Source: Arthrobacter ipis (lineage in GTDB: Bacteria; Actinomycetota; Actinomycetes; Actinomycetales; Micrococcaceae). From it: a stretch of DNA of 64,000 nt. Shown piece by piece: positions 1-7,964 of this stretch (positions within the stretch are counted from its first letter, which is position 1; each line of letters starts with the position of its first letter). The stretch is from the NCBI RefSeq assembly GCF_014694315.1, contig NZ_JAAOXD010000009.1:69854-133853 (forward strand), written 5' to 3'. The position numbers and the translations under genes were made by a program. The notes under the pieces are model-generated. The model searched no databases and was not told where the DNA came from. It saw nothing but the letters and a program-made list of their open reading frames with translations.

Positions 1-104
1 CCGGCCGCCAGGGCCGGCCCGGATGGTGGGTCGGGGACCGCCTTCACAGGTGCCGTGTTCACAGCCGCCGTGATGACGGGAAGTTCAGACCTCGGAATTT
101 TCAT
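1..104 (-). CDS. Partial hypothetical protein (5' end only)
   Basis: An open frame on the minus strand starts with ATG at 104 and leaves the window at position 1 without a stop, giving about 34 residues that begin MKIPRSELPVITAAV. A GAGGG stretch lies about 8 bases upstream of the ATG. The visible residues carry no recognisable domain. It could be the start of a real gene transcribed out of the window or a chance open frame; only the ribosome site and the lack of stops support it. Confidence 0.3.
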   Translation of the reverse strand, partial: MKIPRSELPVITAAVNTAPVKAVPDPPSGPALAA

Positions 105-341
105 GGGGGGCCCTCGCAGGTGAGGCGGCAACTTTAGGCCGGATCGGGTACGCAACCGTGATTGCCGGCCGTCAGCCGGGGCTTTCCGGGCCCTTCGGCT
201 GTATGTTCGGCGATCACCGACGTGCCGAATCAGCCGGGGAGGACCGGCTGGTCCGACAACAACCGTGGCGGCCGTCCCAGCCCAGAGTGTGCCGGCAATT
301 TGCTTGTACCCGCACACTTTCCACCACCCAATGCTTCAACC
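105..341. other. Region with no supported gene
   Basis: No frame here has both a convincing start and family-like sequence. It lies between the divergent partial gene on the left and the 3' end of the ASCH gene on the right, and may hold the promoter of the former. Open frames seen on the plus strand are arginine/proline-rich and look like shadows of minus-strand composition. Confidence 0.4.
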
Positions 342-863
342 CTATGGGCTGGCACGCGGAACGGCACCTGTAGCAGGTACTCGAATTTGCGCCGCGGCCG
401 CTACTTGGGCACTCGCGGGCGGGCGGAGCCCGTCGTCCCGGGCTTGGCCCGGCCAGCGGACCCTAGGTCTGGTCGCCAGCTCGGCCGGCCAGACTACCCG
501 GAACCGTTCGAAAACAATCTCGTCGGATTCCGTCCATTCCAGCCCCCGGCTGGCGCGGGTCCGGGTCCAGTACCTACGGTGCTCCGCCTGCCAGCTTTTC
601 AGCGACCCGTCATCCTCGCCCTCATCCCGCGCGAAGGCTTCGTCAGCGCTGGTGAACGGGCCGAGGCGCAGTTCGACGGTCCGAAGCACGACGCGCGGGA
701 CGCCGGCACCGTCACAGGCGATCCAATGCGACCCGGTGCGGGGCAGGGTGTCCCCGGCCGAAAGGAATTCGTAGGCGAGTTCGGAAGTGGCCCGCTTGGG
801 CCCCTCCGTCACTGCCCGCAGCAGCTCATCGGCCAGGGCCGCGGAATCCCCGAAGCGCTCCAC
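342..863 (-). CDS. ASCH domain protein (YhfF-like), 5' end probably truncated
   Basis: The frame encodes an ASCH fold of the YhfF type, a PUA-like beta-barrel thought to bind RNA or nucleotides. Family-like blocks are VERFGDS and ADELL near the start, KRATSEL, SHWIACDG, DEGEDDGSL with WQAEHRRYW, and ERFRVVWP near residue 120; the last 45 or so residues are unlike the family and Ala/Pro-rich. The GTG at 863 is the first usable start after an in-frame TGA at 915-917. Relatives normally carry about 20 more N-terminal residues, and the codons just upstream (CPDYT before VERFGDS) still resemble them, so the original start has probably been lost. It lies 51 bases downstream of the LssY-C gene on the same strand. 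Confidence 0.62.
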   Translation of the reverse strand: MERFGDSAALADELLRAVTEGPKRATSELAYEFLSAGDTLPRTGSHWIACDGAGVPRVVLRTVELRLGPFTSADEAFARDEGEDDGSLKSWQAEHRRYWTRTRASRGLEWTESDEIVFERFRVVWPAELATRPRVRWPGQARDDGLRPPASAQVAAAAQIRVPATGAVPRASP

Positions 864-914
864 CGTGTAGTCAGGGCAAAGGCGGACAGCTCCGGAACAG
901 GCGCCGGCACGCGG

Positions 915-1883
915 TCAATTCCCTGGGCCGTTGTGCCAAAGGTGAAAGGACGACGGCGGGTGCGTCCCGTCGTCGTTCTCTTGCGTGTCCTGGCGCTCAA
1001 ATGGCCGTGTCGGGTCTGCCTGGCCGGGCGGCCGGAGGTCGATGATCGGAAGGTGCCCGTCCGTGCGGATGCTGTCTCCGCCACCGTTGCGGTGGTGATA
1101 ACCGGAGGAGAAATGCCGGATCACGTGCACGGATTCCACGGCATGTGCCGTTTGCAGCGTGCCGATGATGAAATCGCGCTCCTCGTCGGTCCCGTCGGCG
1201 ATCTTGTGTGTGATCTGGAACGTGAAGAGCGAGAGACCCACGCTCTTGTCGTATGTCCCGGCGCCCACCCAGTCGACGGCGAACCCGCCGGGAAGCATCC
1301 AGCCGTCCGGGCATTTCCAGAACCGCACATGGTGCCGCTTGCGCGGGTTGCCATCGATCTCCCGCTGGAACGCCATGTCCTGCTTGTTGCCGAAGACGTA
1401 CAGGGCACTGACGGGCGACTGCGGATAGCTCCGGCCCAGAAGCGTCGCGGTGAGGGTGCGCCAGGCGGTGGCCGGGGTGACGGGGTCGGACTCAATCCAC
1501 CCAGCCGTGAGCATCGCGGTGCGGAGCTCGTCCGCCGGGCCGATGACCGCAAGGTTGACCGGATCGCCCAGCACGCCGTCGCCGGTGCGGGCACGCCCGA
1601 TGAAGTAATTCGGCAGGTACAGGCTGCTGAAGATCTTGTGGACGCGGGGCAGGAAGGCGTAGGCGGCGATGAGCCAGACGGGGAGGAACACCCACACCTG
1701 CTCCGGTCCCCTGGCCAGCCGGGCGAGCAGGAAGAAATAGACGGCCCAGCCCATGGCTCCGGTGATGGCCACGTACAGCAGCCGCTGGAGGACGGCGACG
1801 ACGGTGGCCCAGCGGGTGCCCCAGCGGGCCTTCCGGCTGTCCGGCCGGGAGTGCTCCGGCTCCTGAATCGTTTGGCTGGCCAC
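915..1883 (-). CDS. LssY C-terminal domain membrane protein
   Basis: This 322-residue protein has two predicted membrane segments near residues 33-52 and 62-80, then a soluble LssY-C-type domain with blocks NYFIGRARTGDG, WKCPDGWMLPGG and GAGTYDKSVG. The function of the domain is not established; it often occurs with PAP2/DedA-type envelope proteins. The GTG start directly follows the TAG of the upstream gene (TAGGTG), so the two are probably translationally coupled. The last 20 or so residues are odd: the reading frame runs straight through a terminator-like hairpin at 947-974, which encodes a stretch beginning ENDDG. The natural stop has probably been lost or shifted. Confidence 0.75.
   Translation of the reverse strand: MASQTIQEPEHSRPDSRKARWGTRWATVVAVLQRLLYVAITGAMGWAVYFFLLARLARGPEQVWVFLPVWLIAAYAFLPRVHKIFSSLYLPNYFIGRARTGDGVLGDPVNLAVIGPADELRTAMLTAGWIESDPVTPATAWRTLTATLLGRSYPQSPVSALYVFGNKQDMAFQREIDGNPRKRHHVRFWKCPDGWMLPGGFAVDWVGAGTYDKSVGLSLFTFQITHKIADGTDEERDFIIGTLQTAHAVESVHVIRHFSSGYHHRNGGGDSIRTDGHLPIIDLRPPGQADPTRPFERQDTQENDDGTHPPSSFHLWHNGPGN
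947..980 (-). terminator. Terminator-like hairpin inside the 3' end of the LssY-C frame
   Basis: AGGACGACGGCGGG at 947-960 can pair, with two G-U type mismatches, with CCCGTCGTCGTTCT at 965-978 across a TGCGT loop. It belongs to the same family as the clean intergenic terminators at 3784, 4909, 16445, 20362 and 47461, but here it lies inside a reading frame. Confidence 0.5.
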
Positions 1884-2351
1884 CTACTTGGGCAGGTGCT
1901 CCAGCAGGTGGCCCGTGACCGCGCCGTACGCGACGTGCGGCACGATGTCGCTGACCCAGTCCGCAGCACTCCAGGTCCGCGGATCAGTCACCCCCAGGGC
2001 GGTCATGGGAACGTTGGAGACGAGCAGGGCGGCCACGGAGGCCACCGCCACCGACCGGACTGGCCCGGTGCGAACCCCCAGTGATCCGGCCGCTCCCAGC
2101 ACAGCGCCGAGGCCCATGCCGGTGGCGATCCCGAGCAGGGGACCAAGCGCCTCCACCCGGTTTCCGCGCTGGGCCTCGGATCCCGGGATCGTCACGCCCG
2201 CCCGTTCCGCCAGCCGCTCCACCGAGTCGGAGGGCGTCGTGCTCGCCGCCCGGCCCCGCCACACCATGTCCAGGTAGCTGACAGCATTCAGCGCCGTGGT
2301 TCCTGCCGCGCCGGCGAGCGCTCCGTTCACGAGTCCTTTGAACAGGGACAT
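1884..2351 (-). CDS. Small membrane protein of unknown function
   Basis: The 155-residue product starts MSLFKGLVNGALAG. The ATG at 2351 is preferred because AAGGAGAG lies about 7 bases upstream; an upstream in-frame start exists but has no ribosome site. Glycine/alanine-rich hydrophobic stretches near residues 5-25, 70-95 and 105-125 suggest three membrane segments. I do not recognise the family. It overlaps nothing upstream and abuts the LssY-C gene, so the two probably form a two-gene operon reading away from the divergent aminotransferase gene. Confidence 0.65.
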   Translation of the reverse strand: MSLFKGLVNGALAGAAGTTALNAVSYLDMVWRGRAASTTPSDSVERLAERAGVTIPGSEAQRGNRVEALGPLLGIATGMGLGAVLGAAGSLGVRTGPVRSVAVASVAALLVSNVPMTALGVTDPRTWSAADWVSDIVPHVAYGAVTGHLLEHLPK

Positions 2352-2466
2352 CCTCAACTCTCCTTCTGGCCGTGTACTGGGCACTCCTATCCTGAAACTT
2401 ACGTGTTGCCCCTGATCGCGGCAACGCCAGCCATCAGAGCGTCACGTTGTCCGGAGCATTGCAGCT

Positions 2467-3759
2467 GTGAAAACATGCCTCATGCGCGCCATGCAGAATT
2501 CCAGCCGATTGCAAGATGTCCGGTACGACCTCAGGGGTCCGGTGCAGCACGCGGCGAAGAAGATGGAGGCCGAAGGCCACAGCATTCTGCGCATGAACCT
2601 CGGGGATCCGGCGCCGTTCGGCCTGCATGCGCCGGAATCCATCGTGGTGGACATGATCCACCACCTGCGCGAGGCCCAGGGCTACAGCGACTCGAAAGGC
2701 ATCTTCTCCGCCCGGACCGCCATCTCGCAGTACTACCAGACCAAGGGCCTGATGGAGATCGGCGTCGAGGACATCTTCATCGGCAACGGGGTCAGCGAGC
2801 TCATTTCCATGACACTCCAGGCATTCCTGGAAGACGGCGACGAGGTCCTCATCCCGTCACCGGACTACCCGCTGTGGACGGCAGCCACCGTGCTCTGCGG
2901 CGGCAGCGCCGTGCACTACATGTGCGATGAGGAGAACAACTGGTGGCCGGACCTGGCCGACGTCGAGGCGAAGATCACCGACCGCACACGTGCTATCGTC
3001 CTCATCAACCCCAATAACCCCACCGGGGCCGTCTATCCCCGGCACGTCCTGGAGGGGTTCGCCGATCTGGCCCGGCGCCATGACCTGGTGCTGTTTTCCG
3101 ATGAGATCTACGAAAAGATCCTGTTCGAGGACAAAGTCCACATCCACACGGCTTCCGTGGCCCGGGACATTCCGGTGCTGACGTTCTCCGGCCTGTCCAA
3201 GGCGTACCGGATGCCCGGGTACAGGGCCGGCTGGGTGGCCGTGAGCGGGCCGCGCTGGGCCACCGCCGCCTACCGGGAGTCGCTGGAGCTGCTGGCCTCG
3301 CTCCGGCTCTGCCCGAACGTTCCCGCGCAGCATGCGATCCAGACGTCGCTGGGCGGCTACCAAAGCATCACGGACCTGATCCGGCCCGGCGGACGCCTGC
3401 GCGAACAGCGCGACCTCGCCTGCCGGCTGCTCAACGAGATCCCCGGGGTCAGCTGCGTGCCTGCTGCCGGCGCGATGTACCTGTTCCCGAAGCTGGACGC
3501 AGAGATGTACCCGTTCGCGGACGACGAGCAGTTCGTCCTTGACCTGCTCCAGGACCAGAAGATCCTGGTCTCGCATGGGACGGCGTTCCACTGGCACGCC
3601 ACGGACCATTTCAGGTTCGTCATCCTGCCCGCCGTGGATGACATCCGCGAGGCCGTACGGCGCATCGCCACCTTCCTGTCCTCGTACCGGGCCAAGGCGG
3701 GCCGCGCCCGCGCCATGTCCGGCAACGCCCACCACGGTACGGACGAACTGAGCGCCTGA
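2467..3759 (+). CDS. alaA: AlaA-type alanine/glutamate aminotransferase (PLP)
   Basis: This is a fold-type I PLP aminotransferase closely resembling E. coli AlaA, which moves amino groups between alanine and 2-oxoglutarate. Matching blocks are RYDLRGPV, QGYSDSKGIFSAR, GNGVSELI, SPDYPLWTAA, NPNNPTGAVY (residues 181-190), SDEIYEKILF (211-220) with the PLP-binding Asp and Tyr, and SGLSKAYRMPGYRAGW with Lys245 as the likely Schiff-base lysine. GGYQSI and IPGVSCVPAAGAMY follow. The frame opens with GTG at 2467, with GGAG 10 bases upstream; ATG codons at 2482 and 2491 are alternatives nearer the family start. The 430-residue length is slightly long because of a C-terminal tail. It is monocistronic, ending at a strong terminator. 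Confidence 0.93.
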   Translation: MKTCLMRAMQNSSRLQDVRYDLRGPVQHAAKKMEAEGHSILRMNLGDPAPFGLHAPESIVVDMIHHLREAQGYSDSKGIFSARTAISQYYQTKGLMEIGVEDIFIGNGVSELISMTLQAFLEDGDEVLIPSPDYPLWTAATVLCGGSAVHYMCDEENNWWPDLADVEAKITDRTRAIVLINPNNPTGAVYPRHVLEGFADLARRHDLVLFSDEIYEKILFEDKVHIHTASVARDIPVLTFSGLSKAYRMPGYRAGWVAVSGPRWATAAYRESLELLASLRLCPNVPAQHAIQTSLGGYQSITDLIRPGGRLREQRDLACRLLNEIPGVSCVPAAGAMYLFPKLDAEMYPFADDEQFVLDLLQDQKILVSHGTAFHWHATDHFRFVILPAVDDIREAVRRIATFLSSYRAKAGRARAMSGNAHHGTDELSA

Positions 3760-3783
3760 GCACTGCCGCCATAGCGGCCCGGG

Positions 3784-3828
3784 AAAGCGGACGACGGCGG
3801 GAGGTTCCCGCCGTCGTCCGCTTTTGCT
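3784..3828. terminator. Strong bidirectional-type terminator
   Basis: AAAGCGGACGACGGCGGGA pairs with TCCCGCCGTCGTCCGCTTT across a three-base loop, followed by TTTTGCTT. It closes the alaA gene and is one of the recurrent GACGACGGCGGGA terminators in this window. Confidence 0.9.
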
Positions 3829-3887
3829 TCCGTGGGGACGGCAACTGGCACGGACGGCTGTACGCGTGGACGGCCCGGGAGGCAACC

Positions 3888-3903
3888 AGTAAGGTTGCTT
3901 ACT
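3888..3903. promoter_or_regulatory. Inverted repeat upstream of PAP2 gene
   Basis: AGTAAG and CTTACT flank a GTTG centre about 50 bases before the PAP2 start. The arms are perfect. It could be an operator overlapping the PAP2 promoter; the cognate regulator is not evident nearby. Confidence 0.4.
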
Positions 3904-3955
3904 AAATGCCCTTGCGCTGAGCGCGCAGTCAGCCACGAGAGACAGGACCCACCCC

Positions 3956-4888
3956 TTGCCTGATGAACCGCTGGCTGACAAGCCACTGACGGACAAACTC
4001 CTGACAGGCAGCCCCTTGACCGATCAACAGGGAACGCCGCAGACGGGCGTGCGCGGCGAACTCCGCCAGGACACAACCGTCGGAGGCAAGGATCTCACCC
4101 GCTGGCAGGGCCGCTTCGGCCGCCTTTTGGTCGCGGCCGTCCAGCGCATCAGCCAGTTCCTGGGCCCGCACGGCGCCCTGGTCCTGACGCTGCTGGTGGG
4201 AGCGGTCATCGCTGCCGTCCTCACCGCAGCCTTTGCTGAGGTGTATGAGTCGGTGGTCCAGGCCGACGGGGTGGCGGGCCTGGACCATCCGGTGCTGGCG
4301 GCCGGCAAGAGCCTGCGCTCCCCCGGCCTGGATGTCGCCATCACGGCCTTTACCGATGTGGGCGGAACCATCGGCATGCCCATTCTGGCACTGACGGTCA
4401 TGGGCGTCCTGGCCTACCGGCGGCGGTCGTGGACCCCTGTCATCCTCATTCTCACCGCGGGCCTGGGCTCCCTGCTGATGACCATCGCGGGCAAGCGGCT
4501 GATCGGCCGCACCCGCCCCGACCTCAGCGACGCCGTTCCGCCCTACGAACATTCGGCCTCGTTTCCCAGCGGCCATTCCCTGAATGCGGTGGTGATCGCG
4601 GGAATCGTCGCCTACCTGATCATCCTGCGGCTGAAGACGGCCCGCAGCCGCGTCCTCACCGGCGCAGCCGCCGCTGTGTTCGCCGCCGCCATGGGGTTGA
4701 GCAGGGTGTACCTCGGCCACCACTGGCTCACCGACGTCCTCGCCGCGTGGGCACTCGGCGCGGCGTGGCTGGCCCTGGTGGTCACCGCCCACCGGCTCTA
4801 CCTGACAGTGCGGAAGCGGCGGGCACGCGGTGAGGTCCCGGCGGGAACGGCCCCGGGGGCAGACGCTCCCAGGCCGGAGCGCGCGTAA
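3956..4888 (+). CDS. PAP2-family membrane phosphatase
   Basis: The protein has the three phosphatidic-acid phosphatase type 2 signatures: KRLIGRTRP (K-x6-RP), PSGH, and SRVYLGHHWLTD (SR-x5-H-x3-D), embedded in a six-helix membrane core. Family members dephosphorylate lipid phosphates such as phosphatidate or undecaprenyl diphosphate at the outer membrane face. The start is TTG at 3956 with AGGA about 9 bases upstream. A charged N-terminal region of about 60 residues and a hydrophilic tail bracket the membrane core; the N-terminal region repeats LTDK/LTD motifs. It is a single-gene unit ended by a terminator it shares with the converging DUF2848 gene. Confidence 0.88.
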   Translation: MPDEPLADKPLTDKLLTGSPLTDQQGTPQTGVRGELRQDTTVGGKDLTRWQGRFGRLLVAAVQRISQFLGPHGALVLTLLVGAVIAAVLTAAFAEVYESVVQADGVAGLDHPVLAAGKSLRSPGLDVAITAFTDVGGTIGMPILALTVMGVLAYRRRSWTPVILILTAGLGSLLMTIAGKRLIGRTRPDLSDAVPPYEHSASFPSGHSLNAVVIAGIVAYLIILRLKTARSRVLTGAAAAVFAAAMGLSRVYLGHHWLTDVLAAWALGAAWLALVVTAHRLYLTVRKRRARGEVPAGTAPGADAPRPERA

Positions 4889-4908
4889 GCACCCAAATCG
4901 CAGACAGA

Positions 4909-4940
4909 ACGACGACGGCGGGAGGCTCCCGCCGTCGTCG
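4909..4940. terminator. Shared terminator between convergent genes
   Basis: ACGACGACGGCGGGAG pairs with CTCCCGCCGTCGTCGT with almost no loop. It separates the plus-strand PAP2 gene from the minus-strand DUF2848 gene and would serve both. Confidence 0.85.
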
Positions 4941-4963
4941 TCCGCCTCTTGCGGCAGCAGCGT

Positions 4964-5650
4964 TTAGCCGATCGGCTCAGCCATCTGTTCCACGACGTAC
5001 TGGACATCGACGGAGTTTCCGGTCACGGGATCGGACATTTCCACCTTCCAGCTGCGGGCAAACTGGTCCACGCCGGCGGTCATGGCTACGGTGCCGGAGA
5101 TGAGGACGGTCCCGGGTGCATTCAGGCCGCGTTCCGTCAGGACGTCCAGCCAGTAGTCCGGGGTCAGCAGGGCCTCGAGGGAGCTGTCCTGGATGAGGGT
5201 GTCAGGGGTGTCCCCCTCCCCCACCCAGGCCTTGAGCGTGATCTGGTCCAGGTGTCCCCGCACCTCGTCCAGCTTCCAGGCCCTGCGCCCCAGCACATCC
5301 GGACTGGCGTTCTTGCTCCAGGCCACGCCGTGCACCTCCAGCGCCCGGTCCGTGTGGTCGCAGGCGACGGTGAGCAGCACACCGTCCTCGGTGAGGACCA
5401 TGGCCCATTCGGCCTCCCCGGAAGTCCGCCCATGCTGGACCCGAACTTCCGATACCTGCTGGGCCAGATAGGGGGACACTGGATACAGGGCGGGAGTGGT
5501 GGTGGGCCCCGGAACACCGAGTTCAGCGAGTTCAGCAATGTGGGCCTGGACCTCATCCTGCTCACGCCCCGCGTAGCCGGCATTCAGGAGGTGCTTGACC
5601 TCCACGTCCTGCGTGCGGCCATCGGGTAGTTCAAAGCTCAGAGTCGTCAT
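4964..5650 (-). CDS. DUF2848 protein, fumarylacetoacetase-like hydrolase
   Basis: The 228-residue product matches DUF2848, a family distantly related to the fumarylacetoacetate hydrolase fold. Seen here are ATG at 5650, the early block LLNAGYAGREQDEVQAH, and VLISGTVAMTAGVDQFA near residue 190, with a C-terminal beta-strand region typical of the family. The enzymatic reaction is not established. It is divergent from the MHS transporter at 5799 across 148 bases that hold a regulator site shared with the GntR/nitrilase promoter, so it probably degrades a substrate brought in by that transporter. Confidence 0.82.
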   Translation of the reverse strand: MTTLSFELPDGRTQDVEVKHLLNAGYAGREQDEVQAHIAELAELGVPGPTTTPALYPVSPYLAQQVSEVRVQHGRTSGEAEWAMVLTEDGVLLTVACDHTDRALEVHGVAWSKNASPDVLGRRAWKLDEVRGHLDQITLKAWVGEGDTPDTLIQDSSLEALLTPDYWLDVLTERGLNAPGTVLISGTVAMTAGVDQFARSWKVEMSDPVTGNSVDVQYVVEQMAEPIG

Positions 5651-5727
5651 CGTGGATCCATCCTTTGCATGTGCTGCTGCGGAAATTTACAGATCGGAAA
5701 CCGGAAACGGTCGCCAATGTACATCCA

Positions 5728-5747
5728 GTATGCGTAATGTATACATT
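5728..5747. promoter_or_regulatory. Operator for the GntR regulator, DUF2848/MHS promoter
   Basis: GTATGC, five bases, then GTATAC (5728-5744), overlapped by the perfect palindrome AATGTATACATT (5736-5747). The same GTATRC-N5-GTATRC arrangement occurs at 7929-7945 over the GntR start. Position between two divergent genes suggests that one bound dimer controls both. Confidence 0.55.
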
Positions 5748-5798
5748 TAACGCCAGCGTGACAGGCGTCACTATAAGAACCTCGTGGAGGACAACACC

Positions 5799-7193
5799 AT
5801 GGCCAACGCTCCAGTTCCCGATCCGGGCACAGCGCATCATCCGCACGCCACCCCGCACCCGACGATTCACCCCAAGGGCCTGTACAAGGCCTTTGCCGCC
5901 AGCCTCACCGGCACAGCACTTGAGTGGTACGACTTCGCCGTCTACTCGGCGGCTGCCGCGGTCGTATTTCCTGTCGTCTTCTTCCCTGCGACCGATCCGC
6001 TGACCGGGACCGTCCTCGCATTCTCCACGTACGCCGTCGGCTACGTGTCCCGCCCGGTCGGCGGTATTATCTTCGGCCGGCTCGGGGACCGCATCGGCCG
6101 CAAGAAAGTCCTGGTGACCACGCTGATGATCATCGGCGTGGCCACGGTGCTGATCGGCGTGCTGCCCGGCTACGCAAACATCGGCGCGACGGCAGGAATC
6201 CTTCTGGTCCTGCTGCGGTTCGCGCAGGGCGTGGGCGTGGGCGGCGAATGGGGCGGCGCCGTCCTGCTCTCCAGTGAGTACGGCGACCCGCACCGCCGCG
6301 GGTTCTGGGCTTCCGCCGCGCAGGTGGGACCGCCCGCCGGCAACCTGCTGGCAAACGGCGCGCTCGCCGTCCTGACCGTCGCCCTCACCGAGGAGCAGTT
6401 CCTGAGCTTCGGCTGGCGCATCGCGTTCCTTGTCTCCGCAGTGTTGGTTGGCTTTGGCCTCTGGATCCGGCTGCGGCTTGAGGACACCCCGATCTTCAAG
6501 GCCATCGCGGCCCATGGTGAGCAGCCCCACGCCCCGGTCCGCGAGGTCTTCAGCAAGGAACTCCGCCCGCTGATCGCCGCCATTCTCTGCCGCGTGGGCC
6601 CGGATGTGCTGTACGCCCTGTTCACGGTCTTCACGCTCACCTACGGCATCCAGGTCCTCGGCTACGAGCGCAACCAGGTACTGACCGCCGTCCTGATCGG
6701 CTCCGCCTTCCAGCTGTTCATGATCCCGCTGGCCGGCTACGTCTCCGACCGCTTCAACCGCCGTCTGGTCTACGGCGTGGGCGCTGTGGTGGGGGCAGTG
6801 TGGACGTTCATCTTCTTCGGCGTCCTGGGCGGGAACAACCAGCCGATGCTGATTATCGGCATCGTCCTCGGCCTCATGGCCCACTCCTTTATGTACGGCC
6901 CGCAGGCCGCCTTCATTGTGGAGCAGTTCTCCCCGCGGCTCCGGTCCACCGGCAGCTCGCTGGCATACACCTTCGCGGGTGTGATCGGCGGTGCCATCGC
7001 TCCCCTGCTGTTCACCCTGCTGCTCGCCGAGTTCGGAACCTGGATTCCGGTGGCCATCTACGTGGCGGTGGCGTCAGCCGTGACCCTGGTGGGACTGGCA
7101 CTCGGCCGGGACAACGACACCATCGAGGACCTCGATTACCGGCTGCTCCTGGAAGGCTCCGCCTCGGCGCGCACGCAGTCCGGCGCGGTCTAG
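5799..7193 (+). CDS. MHS-family MFS transporter (first paralogue)
   Basis: This 464-residue, 12-helix major facilitator belongs to the metabolite:H+ symporter branch (ShiA/KgtP/ProP relatives), which import organic acids or betaines with protons. Visible motifs are GTALEWYDFAVYS in helix 1, GRLGDRIGRKKVL in the helix 2-3 loop (MFS motif A) and LRFAQGVGVGGEWGGA. The ATG at 5799 is chosen over the GTG at 5784 because GGAGG at 5786-5790 lies 8 bases upstream of it. It is divergent from DUF2848 and followed by a palindromic repeat. Substrate is unknown; the neighbours suggest an amide or carboxylate. It is very similar to the transporter at 9670-11031. Confidence 0.9.
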   Translation: MANAPVPDPGTAHHPHATPHPTIHPKGLYKAFAASLTGTALEWYDFAVYSAAAAVVFPVVFFPATDPLTGTVLAFSTYAVGYVSRPVGGIIFGRLGDRIGRKKVLVTTLMIIGVATVLIGVLPGYANIGATAGILLVLLRFAQGVGVGGEWGGAVLLSSEYGDPHRRGFWASAAQVGPPAGNLLANGALAVLTVALTEEQFLSFGWRIAFLVSAVLVGFGLWIRLRLEDTPIFKAIAAHGEQPHAPVREVFSKELRPLIAAILCRVGPDVLYALFTVFTLTYGIQVLGYERNQVLTAVLIGSAFQLFMIPLAGYVSDRFNRRLVYGVGAVVGAVWTFIFFGVLGGNNQPMLIIGIVLGLMAHSFMYGPQAAFIVEQFSPRLRSTGSSLAYTFAGVIGGAIAPLLFTLLLAEFGTWIPVAIYVAVASAVTLVGLALGRDNDTIEDLDYRLLLEGSASARTQSGAV

Positions 7194-7197
7194 TTTC

Positions 7198-7261
7198 GAG
7201 TTTTTGTCCAGATATTGGCCGCTAAGAGCCTCCGAAGCCCCATTATCTGGACATAAACTCC
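7198..7261. repeat. 64-nt imperfect palindromic repeat, copy 1
   Basis: GAGTTTTTGTCCAG at the left end is mirrored by CTGGACATAAACTC at the right, with TATTGGCCGCTAAGAGCC inside. The reverse complement of 37139-37204 matches it closely (GAGTTTTTGTCCAGGTA, TGGCCGCT). It starts 4 bases after the MHS stop codon and separates this gene from the converging GntR gene, where it may also act as a terminator. Confidence 0.75.
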
Positions 7262-7275
7262 ATGCGGTGTGCGGG

Positions 7276-7932
7276 TCAGGTGCGGAGGAGGATGTCGCGG
7301 GTGACGGCCAGGTGATGGTCGATGGCCTCCTGCGCCTTCGCGGAGTCTCCGGACACCAGGGCGTCGAGGATGTCCTGGTGTTCGGAGCACACCTGTTCGC
7401 GCCGGCCGCCGGTCCGAAACAGGGCGGAAACCCCGACGACGATCTGCCGGACGTGCAGCTTGCTGTAGGTCCGGGAAATCAGCTCGTTGCCCGCCGCGTC
7501 AATCAGCTGCTGATGGAAGAGCGTGTCGAGGCGGATGAACTCCTGTGCAGCCTCGGCCCCCTGGTCTTCGGGTACTTTGGCCTGTTGGTCGAGGGTGTCC
7601 CGCATCTTGTCGGCCGGCACGCTCCGGTGCTCGATGACAAGGCGGGCGGCGTGGCTTTCCAGCACACCGCGCAGCTCCATCAGTTCCGAGATTTCGCGGC
7701 CGGTCACCGGGGGAACGTAGGCCCCGCGCTGCGGGATCAGCTCCACCAGGCCGTCGGAGACCAGCAGGAGGAGGGCCTCCCGGACCGGGGTGCGCGAGAC
7801 ACCGATTTGGGCGGCCAGCTCCTGCTCGTTGAGGAAGCGCCCCTGCATCTCCGGATCGGTCAGGATGTTCTCGCGCAGGTACTCGTACGCCTTCGCCCGG
7901 CCCGACGCGGCCGTCCCCGAACTTTTTCGCAT
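7276..7932 (-). CDS. GntR-family regulator with FCD ligand domain
   Basis: The 218-residue protein has an N-terminal winged helix (residues about 12-75; LAAQIGVSRTPVREALLLLVSDGLVE is split across the recognition helix) and a C-terminal FCD domain (about 85-210) with the metal/ligand histidine pattern LDTLFHQQL and EHQDIL. FCD regulators usually respond to small carboxylates. The ATG at 7932 has no ribosome site; TATACC lies 6 bases before it, which fits a leaderless transcript with a -10 box. It is divergent from the nitrilase gene and overlaps its own operator, so autoregulation and control of both flanking promoters are likely. Confidence 0.88.
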   Translation of the reverse strand: MRKSSGTAASGRAKAYEYLRENILTDPEMQGRFLNEQELAAQIGVSRTPVREALLLLVSDGLVELIPQRGAYVPPVTGREISELMELRGVLESHAARLVIEHRSVPADKMRDTLDQQAKVPEDQGAEAAQEFIRLDTLFHQQLIDAAGNELISRTYSKLHVRQIVVGVSALFRTGGRREQVCSEHQDILDALVSGDSAKAQEAIDHHLAVTRDILLRT

Positions 7933-7948
7933 ACATCAGGTATACAAC
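7929..7948. promoter_or_regulatory. Operator between GntR and nitrilase genes
   Basis: On the minus strand GTATAC, five bases, GTATGC; this matches the half-sites and spacing at 5728-5744. It covers the GntR start codon and lies about 20 bases upstream of the nitrilase start. Confidence 0.5.
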
Positions 7949-7964
7949 AGAGAAGAGCAGATCC

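Noticed and set aside
162..2084. 640-residue plus-strand open frame
   Set aside because: It is antisense to the ASCH, LssY-C and small membrane protein genes, is Arg/Gly/Pro-rich and has no family similarity; GC-rich shadow frame.
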